A stretch of 41,563 bases of DNA from Methylococcaceae bacterium UBA7658 (GTDB taxonomy: Bacteria; Pseudomonadota; Gammaproteobacteria; Methylococcales; Methylomonadaceae), in assembly GCA_002483425.1 (NCBI GenBank), contig DLHW01000070.1, forward strand, positions 1,243 to 42,805. Direction: 5' to 3'. This document shows, piece after piece, positions 36,101 to 41,563 of this stretch. Below the pieces are notes generated by a model. That model had not been told where the DNA came from. It made no database searches and was given only the letters and a program-made list of their open reading frames with translations. The translations under genes were made by a program, and so were the position numbers. Every line of letters begins with the position of its first letter. Position 1 is the first letter of the stretch.

Positions 36101-36452
36101 ATCGGATACCGGGACGGCTATTTCAACACTTCTGGACATACTGAACGAAATCGACCGCCTATTCGGGATAAAACAGATTCGGCAACAGTTAACCGGCACG
36201 CCGGTGCGGGATCATTGGGAAAAACAGATAATTGTTAATCTATTAGACGATTTGCAACAATTTTTAGGCCAGATGGTTAAAAATACATTGGCGAGCCGAA
36301 TGAGTTGGACCGGCTATTTTGAGCGTTATAATGGCGCACCGGTGATGAAGGATTATCAAGCGCTTCAGCGTGAAGTTCAAAATACGCAATCATCCGGATT
36401 GTTACCCTATGTGTTATTGATCAGGGCGTTGGGAAAAACGGCCGAAGAGTAG
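33108..36452 (+). CDS. NAD-specific glutamate dehydrogenase, short (115-kDa-type) class
   Basis: 1114 aa. The catalytic region is typical of large bacterial NAD-GDHs: GGKVARGGIRWSDRADDFRTE near 325-345, NKNALIIPTGAKGGFV near 356-371, then DPYLVVAADKGTAKFSDIAN and GSMDGDVFGNGML. The 180-kDa class has about 1,600 residues with long N-terminal ACT-like domains. Here the N-terminal part before the catalytic core is only about 300 residues, so it fits the 115-kDa class and is not a truncation. It deaminates glutamate to 2-oxoglutarate with NAD. The gene starts 37 nt after the kinase gene on the same strand and ends 29 nt from the convergent phosphatase. Confidence 0.87.
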   Translation: MDESSVNTTNRWQSRLQSLAIRCLGEQAGRQLWQRYQGQFQADYQSLVPPRYGLKDILQLERLTQSNPEAISLLKPTSNQSYYRLHFYSLQDRYLDEFIPVLENMHLRVMDQVQFSFAHPYPGGKASIKSFTIKTAKDQGAPLSRLKSSLVETLQAVMTGQVENDALNRLVVLTGMTWQEIEVLRTYRNYYLQIGHRTTAASFHRALINNPSVAIGLFNYFEARFKPDPAWIDPVMREEQALFPVRMQLLADIDRVEDINDDRILRTVFNLIDATVRSNFHLRRVKDDFFIAIKINSLGVIDMPAPRPYCEIYVHAKEMEGLHLRGGKVARGGIRWSDRADDFRTEILGLMQTQVNKNALIIPTGAKGGFVVKNNGGRADSQEAGKQAYLKLIRGMLDLTGNFRDGAAVNPEGVVAHDDPDPYLVVAADKGTAKFSDIANGVSADYCFWLGDAFASGGSRGYDHKALGITARGAWECVKRHFRELGKDIQQEPFTVIGVGSMDGDVFGNGMLLSPYIRLQAAFSGQHIFIDPNPQDSTAAFTERQRLFELPGSSWDDYDRTLISSGGGVYSRTAKDIPVSPVLKQWLGIRYQAIDGESLIRYLLTASVELLWLGGIGTYVKASMEKHDEAGDRSNDAVRVDAIDLKAKVVGEGANLGFTQKARIEYSLLGGRINTDAVDNSAGVDTSDHEVNLKILLTGLHKKRLIDDYQTLFIAMTEAVCQLVLADNVAQSLCLSLDQLRCAGDPAMFMQVADRLEVAGYLDRTVESFAQNKDIKARPGQCLSRPELADLMAASKMYLSQQLLSQRLLLQKPYYDRYLEQYFPGQIIAQFKENLAEHPLAGEIKATVISNTIINQAGCGFLGLNEITGNGSLLPFVNCYLAFDRILQADVVRTEVMSASHQLPVTRQYQFLTKLEHTLAEFCCWSVRYDRAIYPDHGTIKRYRAYLEDYELYCVQSQPELGQLSTAQHQQNDSSLPIAQKLALLDQLQDFPFVVALVSDTGTAISTLLDILNEIDRLFGIKQIRQQLTGTPVRDHWEKQIIVNLLDDLQQFLGQMVKNTLASRMSWTGYFERYNGAPVMKDYQALQREVQNTQSSGLLPYVLLIRALGKTAEE

Positions 36453-36481
36453 TCTCTATCATGACAGCGCGGGTACGAACT

Positions 36482-38722
36482 TTATTTGGCTTTGAAAACC
36501 ATGAGCGTAATGTCGTCGGCAAATACAGTATTAACACAGAAACCTTGCAACGCTTCTCTCAACCCATGGATGATCTGTTGAGGACTGCCGCTGGCCTGCT
36601 TCTTTAACACGGCTTTAACCCGTTCCAGGCCGAAAAACTCCTTACCGGCATTCTCTGCTTCGATAAGCCCGTCGGTATAAAACAGAATTAAATCGCCCGG
36701 ATTAAGCGGCCTTATTTTCTCTTCGAAAATCACTTCTTGTTTTATGCCTAGTATCAAACCCTCCGAATCAAGTGCAACAAATTCGCCGCTCGACTTACTT
36801 AATAGCAGTGGAGGCGGATGCCCGGCATTGGCGAATTTCAATTGCTGCAAACCGATGTCCACCTGTAAATAAAACAACGTAATGAAATAATCCGACCGGT
36901 CTAAATCGTTGAACAGAAATCGGTTTAATACCCCTAAGGTTTCCGCTGGAGTGGCTGATTGATTCGCTTGCGCCCGGATGGCGCTACGGGTTTCGACCAT
37001 GAATAAGGCGGGTCCGATGGAATGTCCGGAAACATCGGCGATAACGATGTCGAGTTGATTTTGCGTCCGGAAAAAATAATCGAAATAATCTCCCCCGGCC
37101 TTATCGGCAGTCAGACAGAATCCGGCGACTTCAAAATCGTCTCCGATAATCGGGTCCGAAGGGGATAACGTAGCTTGAATTTGCTGCGCAATCCGGATTT
37201 CATTTTGGGCGAGTGCTAAATTGACATGCGCCTGACGAATCTGTTCTTCCGCTGCCTTACGGCCCGAAATATCGTGAATGAAACCGCTGAAAATATAACT
37301 GTTACCCAATTTCAGCGGGGAAACGCTCAGTTCTACCGGAAATTCGCCGCCATCCCTGCGTAAAGCGATCTGCTCCGTTTGCTTATTCAAAATAGGAGCG
37401 GTCCCGTTGAGTAAAAATGTTTGCATGCCTTGGCGGTGCGCGTACCGGAATCGCTCTGGAATAATCAGTTCGTCAAGGCGCTGACCGATGGCGTCTTCCC
37501 GGTTCCAGCCGAACATTTGCTCGGCGCGATGGTTCCAGTCGATTACGATGCCGTAGGCGTCCATGATGACAATAGCGTTGATCGAACTTTCGATGATAAG
37601 CCGGGTACGCTTTTCGGATTCGATTAAAGCCTCTTGGGAATGCAGCCTGGCCGTAATATCCCGGTCAACTCCCCGCCATTTCAGCAAATTACCTCTGGGA
37701 TCCACAATGGGCAAACCGGTCGATTCGGTGAAAACTACGTGCCCGTCCTTATGTTGATAATGGTTAACTAAAGCGTAAAACGGCTGTCGGCTGGCGGCGA
37801 AGGATTGCTGATTTTTTTTGTCCTGAACAGTTAGGAATTCGGTGTAATGTTTACCTAGAATATAGTTTTCATCGAAGCCGAGAATTTGTTTTACCGCATA
37901 GCTACTATATAGATAATAACCCTTCGGATCTTGTTCCCAAAGCCATTCGCCGGTGATCTCCGCCATTTGCCGGAAGCGTTCTTCGCTTTCGCTCAGCGCC
38001 GATTCGGCATTCTTACGCCGCGTGATGTCTTCTTCAACGGCGACGAAATGGGTAATTTCCCCTGACTCGTTTTGGATTGCGCTGATGCTTTCATAAACCC
38101 AAACGGTTTCGCCGTTCTTTTTCTGGTTTTGCAGTTCTCCCCGCCATTCTCCGAGCGTATTAAGGTCTTGCCATATCGCTCGATAGTCTTCCGGCGTCAT
38201 CCCGCCCGACTGAAATAATCTGGGATTTTTCCCCAATAACTCCGCGGCTGAATAGCCGGTTAGTTCGGCGAACTTAGGGTTAACATAGTTTATACACCCG
38301 CTGCGATCAGTGATCATCATAGCGCTGGCGCTTTGTTCGACTACCCGGCGCATTAAAAAAATTTCATTATCCGCTTTAACTGCTTGGATGAGCAGGACGA
38401 TCTCAATTGTTTCCGGTTGTTGTTCCGGCATATAAGACAAAGAAAACAACACTGGAATGCAGCGCCGGTCTTGAGCGGTGATTTCGCCTGGGAAAGGGCC
38501 GTTTTCAGACTGATGTTGTTCTAGGGCGAGACCTGATTTCGTTCTAAAAATGCGCGCGAGCGGTTGGTTGATTAATGTGTCTTTCTCATAACCTGTGAGT
38601 TTTGCGGTGGATTCGTTAATCCCGTTGATGATCGCGCTGGGCGGCTGTTTGCTTGTGCGCGTTAGACTAACGCTTATCAAATTGAAGTTTAATTGATCGA
38701 TTAAAGGCATATTGTTAGCCAT
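36482..38722 (-). CDS. Multi-PAS PP2C-type (SpoIIE/RsbU) serine phosphatase
   Basis: 746 aa, no membrane helix. Four PAS-like domains are visible: about 1-110 (divergent), 122-245 (AELTGYSAAELLGKNPRLFQSGG), 250-370 (ILGFDENYILGKHYTEFL) and 375-495 (MFGWNREDAIGQRLDELI). The second to fourth end in PAC segments. A linker helix follows, then the SpoIIE domain with metal ligands in DKAGGDYFDYF (about 537) and IADVSGHSIGPAL (about 560), and FYTDGLIEA. It probably dephosphorylates the STAS protein in response to a cytoplasmic signal (redox, oxygen or ligand via PAS). Confidence 0.9.
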   Translation of the reverse strand: MANNMPLIDQLNFNLISVSLTRTSKQPPSAIINGINESTAKLTGYEKDTLINQPLARIFRTKSGLALEQHQSENGPFPGEITAQDRRCIPVLFSLSYMPEQQPETIEIVLLIQAVKADNEIFLMRRVVEQSASAMMITDRSGCINYVNPKFAELTGYSAAELLGKNPRLFQSGGMTPEDYRAIWQDLNTLGEWRGELQNQKKNGETVWVYESISAIQNESGEITHFVAVEEDITRRKNAESALSESEERFRQMAEITGEWLWEQDPKGYYLYSSYAVKQILGFDENYILGKHYTEFLTVQDKKNQQSFAASRQPFYALVNHYQHKDGHVVFTESTGLPIVDPRGNLLKWRGVDRDITARLHSQEALIESEKRTRLIIESSINAIVIMDAYGIVIDWNHRAEQMFGWNREDAIGQRLDELIIPERFRYAHRQGMQTFLLNGTAPILNKQTEQIALRRDGGEFPVELSVSPLKLGNSYIFSGFIHDISGRKAAEEQIRQAHVNLALAQNEIRIAQQIQATLSPSDPIIGDDFEVAGFCLTADKAGGDYFDYFFRTQNQLDIVIADVSGHSIGPALFMVETRSAIRAQANQSATPAETLGVLNRFLFNDLDRSDYFITLFYLQVDIGLQQLKFANAGHPPPLLLSKSSGEFVALDSEGLILGIKQEVIFEEKIRPLNPGDLILFYTDGLIEAENAGKEFFGLERVKAVLKKQASGSPQQIIHGLREALQGFCVNTVFADDITLMVFKAK

Positions 38723-39140
38723 TCTTCTCAGCCGTTATAACTCAATCTTAACGTAATTTTTTTGAGAGTAAATTTACATTTTACCGGTTGCGGCCGTGTT
38801 GACAGTAATCGTTTGCTTCAGATCTGAGCGGCATAATAAATTCCGCCCGGCCGCGTTCGGCTTGTTCAGTATTTAGTCCCTGCAAGCAGAAACAGTTGAA
38901 ATACTAAAGAACCGGATCAGTTACGGGTTATGACGAATATTTATTAAGCCTTATCGTAGTGATAGTTTTTTTCTTGCTACGAGTTATATTACGTTAAGGA
39001 TAACGTTAGAATGCTGGTCTAATCGCTGTAAGTCGAAGTCAGCCATCACCGGCGAATTCGAAAATAGTGCATAGAGCAGCGGAAAAGCCGGTTAAGCAAC
39101 CCTTCGCCGCTTGTAAGTATTTAATTTTTGGAGATAATCA
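38723..39140. other. Intergenic region upstream of the phosphatase and the cyclic-nucleotide-fold gene
   Basis: 418 nt between divergent genes. A TTGACA hexamer occurs at 38799-38804 but has no -10 at the right distance. GGAG lies 7-8 nt before the ATG at 39141. No ORF, tRNA or clear repeat is seen. Confidence 0.5.
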
Positions 39141-39614
39141 ATGAACGCTCAAGCGACTATCGGCTATTTGTCCAACCACGTATTCTTTGGCGCATTAAGC
39201 GATGAAACGCTTAGTTTTCTTGATAAATGCTCAAGTAAGTCGGAGATAAAAAAAGACCAGGTTTTATTTCATCAGGGAGAAGCCGCCGATCATTTTTATG
39301 TTGTGCTTGCCGGTCAAATTTCCATTCAAATGCCCGCCATTTTGGGGCCGAGTTTAGAAATTCAAGCCTTGGGTTCAGGTCAGGTTTTGGGCTGGTCGTG
39401 GTTGATATCGCCTTATAGATGGAGCTTTCAAGCCAAAGCCACGGAGGATTCGGAATTGTTAGTGTTTAACGGTAAGGCTATTTTGGCGCGCTGCGAACAA
39501 GACGCAAAATTCGGTTACGAACTGTTGAAGAAGTTCGCAGAACTCATGTCGGTGCGTCTCGATGCGGCGCGTAAAAAAATGATGGATGAATGGAATCCTG
39601 CCGGGTTTGCTTAA
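39141..39614 (+). CDS. Stand-alone cyclic-nucleotide-binding-fold protein (Crp-like, no DNA-binding domain)
   Basis: 157 aa. The beta-roll is seen at about 15-110 (LFHQGEAADHFYVVLAGQISI, as in the Crp family) and a C-terminal helix (FAELMSVRLDAARKKMM). No helix-turn-helix follows. The phosphate-binding cassette, FGE(I/L)AL...PR(S/T)A in Crp, reads VLGWSWLISPYRWSFQA at 82-98. The Glu is missing, so binding of cAMP or cGMP is doubtful. Such proteins may sense another ligand or work through protein contacts. Good RBS (GGAG). Confidence 0.8.
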   Translation: MNAQATIGYLSNHVFFGALSDETLSFLDKCSSKSEIKKDQVLFHQGEAADHFYVVLAGQISIQMPAILGPSLEIQALGSGQVLGWSWLISPYRWSFQAKATEDSELLVFNGKAILARCEQDAKFGYELLKKFAELMSVRLDAARKKMMDEWNPAGFA

Positions 39615-39782
39615 CGGGCGGCATAAATCGCAATACGGACGCTAAGCTTTTCGTTGTCCCTGAACGTTGGAAAACTCTGCGTCCGGCGAGCTGTTTTTTC
39701 GATCATTTGAAATTGAAAGCATTATAGGCTACTACGTGTGCAGAACTCTACCCTGTTAAGTCTTAAAGGATAGCTTTAAACA

Positions 39783-40337
39783 ATGCCTGAAAAACCCATA
39801 GTTTTAAACAAGACTACAATCGCCGCCAGCCGGTTATTCCGAATCGAAGAGTTGGATATCGAATTCAGCAACGGACAGCGGAGAGTTTTCGAACGGTTAG
39901 CCCGTGGACGGTCCAACGGTGCGGTTTTAGTTGTGCCTATGTTGAACGAAACGACTGTGTTGTTGATCCGGGAATATTCGGCGGGGGTCGACCGTTATGA
40001 ATTAGGCTTGCCGAAAGGCCGGATCGACGACGGCGAAACGCCTTACGAGGCCGCTAATCGGGAGTTGAAAGAGGAAACCGGTTACGGAGCCAACCGGTTG
40101 CGCCAGCTCTCGTCTTTTTCTATTGCGCCGCAATATTTGCAGCACATGACTGAAATTATTCTGGCGTCGGAGTTATACCCTGAAAAACTTGCAGGCGACG
40201 AACCCGAAGAGTTGGAGGTCGTCCCTTGGAAACTATCCGATATTAACGGTTTAATCGCAACGGGGGAATGTACCGAAGCGCGATCAATTGCGGCTTTATT
40301 TCTGACGATAGAATATCTAAAAGCGCAACATTCATAA
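39783..40337 (+). CDS. nudE: ADP compounds hydrolase (Nudix)
   Basis: 184 aa. A complete Nudix box runs from G79 to Y101 (GRIDDGETPYEA then ANRELKEETGY). The surrounding ARGRSNGAVLVVPM and YELGLPKGRIDDGE match NudE, which cleaves ADP-ribose, NADH, Ap3A and similar compounds to AMP. Overlaps the convergent batD gene by 6 nt. Confidence 0.9.
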   Translation: MPEKPIVLNKTTIAASRLFRIEELDIEFSNGQRRVFERLARGRSNGAVLVVPMLNETTVLLIREYSAGVDRYELGLPKGRIDDGETPYEAANRELKEETGYGANRLRQLSSFSIAPQYLQHMTEIILASELYPEKLAGDEPEELEVVPWKLSDINGLIATGECTEARSIAALFLTIEYLKAQHS

Positions 40338-41563
40338 CCGGTGTAATGGCTCTAAAACCGTTTCGCCGGGTAGTCCAATTTTTTGTATTGCGTTGTTTTC
40401 GCTGAATGTTTGGAACAGTTTCTTGCCGTTCCATCCAGCCGCATTCCGGCTATACAAATGCTGGTTCAATGCCAGAATTTCGTCCCTTAGCCGCGCCTCG
40501 CAATGAGTTGCGATTGCGCTTAAGTTGCCGGCGCCGAATTGCTGTTTACCCCACATCAATAAAGCATTTTTTGCCGCTATGCTGTCGTTACGGTTACAGG
40601 CGTCTTTCAGTTGTTTGCTGATCTCGTTTAAACGCAGTTGCTTTTGCGAGTTTTTAATATCGTGAGCGGTATTAATATTCGTGTTAGGGCGATTGTAGAA
40701 AACATAGATCAACGTGGCGGCCCAGCCTAAACCTAAACATAACGAGACCCATCGCCAAAGAACGGAAGGTTCAGCCGGAGTTAGCGCCGACGCCGCGTTA
40801 GTAAGACCGGTAGCCTTTTCCGTGGTTTCTTTAACGGAAGCAGATTCCGGTTGTGCTTGATCCTGTGCGGAGGGATTGGATGGGTTAACGCCGGCGCCGC
40901 CGGTCACGTTGATTGCCGTTTCCGGAATTCGGACGTTTTCTATCCGCTGAGTTTTAGTATTAAACCAGGGGATTTCGACGGCAGGCAACGTTTGCCGGCC
41001 GGGGACGGAGGGAATTAGAGCGATTTTCTCCTGCCGTGAAGCAACGATACCTTCCGGGAGTTTATCTTCATTCAAGACAGGCTGGTCGGGATAGGCTTTA
41101 AGATTGGTGTCGGTTTTAAGGGTATTCAATTCCGGCAATTGGCTGACGGTCGATCCGGTCGCGCGTAATGTCAAGGTTCGGGTAAGGGGTTCGCCGACCT
41201 TCATCTGTTGAATATCGCCGGACCATGCTTGCGCCAGTTCCAGTTTTTCCGCCGGTAACCAATTTTTGCCTGGGAAACTGGCTGGCGCGGACTTCACATT
41301 CAAAACGATTTCGTTGGACAACACCCGTTTAGTCTTAGTAATCGGCGAGCCGAAGAATACGCCAAAACCGCCGCGCCCACCGTCATCGAGAACGACATCG
41401 GCGGTTAAAGTTAACGGGTTGATTTTTAAAGTCCCGCTTTTTTGCGGGAAAATCGCATATTTGCGCTCGGTGACCCGGTATGAAACGCCATTGATGACGG
41501 TATTGAAATCGCTGTCGTTCCCCACCTTTTCCATGACCGCATCGGCCAATTCCGGTTCGGATA
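40332..41563 (-). CDS. batD: BatD-like protein, C-terminal part (5' end outside the window)
   Basis: The frame is open to the window edge, so about 410 C-terminal residues are seen and the true start lies beyond 41563. INGVSYRVTERKYAIFPQKSG and the following beta-rich repeats match BatD (oxygen tolerance) proteins. A Pro/Ser/Thr-rich linker follows, then one membrane helix (WVSLCLGLGWAATLIYVFY) and a cytoplasmic helical tail. BatD works with BatA/B/C and a MoxR ATPase; those genes would be expected beyond the window edge. Separate from the MoxR cluster at 5841-7696. Confidence 0.87.
   Translation of the reverse strand, partial: SEPELADAVMEKVGNDSDFNTVINGVSYRVTERKYAIFPQKSGTLKINPLTLTADVVLDDGGRGGFGVFFGSPITKTKRVLSNEIVLNVKSAPASFPGKNWLPAEKLELAQAWSGDIQQMKVGEPLTRTLTLRATGSTVSQLPELNTLKTDTNLKAYPDQPVLNEDKLPEGIVASRQEKIALIPSVPGRQTLPAVEIPWFNTKTQRIENVRIPETAINVTGGAGVNPSNPSAQDQAQPESASVKETTEKATGLTNAASALTPAEPSVLWRWVSLCLGLGWAATLIYVFYNRPNTNINTAHDIKNSQKQLRLNEISKQLKDACNRNDSIAAKNALLMWGKQQFGAGNLSAIATHCEARLRDEILALNQHLYSRNAAGWNGKKLFQTFSENNAIQKIGLPGETVLEPLHRL

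Noticed and set aside
33108..36452. Glutamate dehydrogenase as a truncated 180-kDa enzyme
   Set aside because: It has its own start and a complete catalytic region, and its size is close to that of the known 115-kDa class. No upstream remnant of the longer form is present.

Overview
The window looks like chromosome from a gammaproteobacterium of moderate GC. The rRNA end, the atpIBEFHAGDC-glmU-glmS gene order and the AtpD/AtpA sequences all fit Gammaproteobacteria. The mixture of genes (DUF58/transglutaminase cluster, 115-kDa-class glutamate dehydrogenase, partner-switching module) recalls the methanotrophic Methylococcales. No methane-oxidation gene is present, so that placement is inference only.

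Layout. 1-962: 3' end of a 23S rRNA, a 338-nt spacer without tRNA, a 5S rRNA and a strong rrn terminator. 989-7696 (minus strand): a MoxR ATPase - DUF58 - transglutaminase (TgpA-type) cluster. It is split by about 2.9 kb holding a seven-repeat beta-propeller-like secreted protein, its long leader (promoter, REP-like hairpin, c-di-GMP-I-riboswitch-like element) and a dead VapBC toxin-antitoxin pair. 7793-10172: a DksA/TraR-type zinc-finger protein and a phosphate-permease pair (DUF47/PhoU-like protein plus PiT). 10433-11293: a LexA repressor behind an 11-bp-periodic direct repeat, followed by an unrecognised 50-aa membrane protein. 11294-11871: non-coding, with two inverted repeats. 11872-15322: a DUF475/TerC-like membrane protein and two paralogous MacB/FtsX-type permeases without an adjacent ATPase. 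15340-18169 (minus): POT transporter, DUF4124 protein and short-chain dehydrogenase. 18303-21038: pyrE and a bacterial dynamin-like GTPase.

21128-31333: the F1Fo ATP synthase operon behind a near-consensus sigma-70 promoter, a terminator, then glmU and glmS, which make UDP-GlcNAc precursors for the cell wall. 31675-32058: a pterin-4a-carbinolamine dehydratase on the minus strand. 32294-38722: an anti-sigma-antagonist (STAS), an RsbW-like kinase and a short-form NAD-glutamate dehydrogenase in a row, facing a convergent four-PAS PP2C phosphatase. Together these have the parts of a complete partner-switching circuit. 39141-41563: a lone cyclic-nucleotide-fold protein, NudE, and the C-terminal part of BatD, which runs off the window end.

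Most of the window is housekeeping. The parts most worth a second look are the riboswitch-controlled propeller gene inserted in the MoxR cluster, the lexA operator and its small membrane-protein partner, the 103-bp inverted-repeat element at 11595-11697, and the glutamate dehydrogenase embedded in a partner-switching module.
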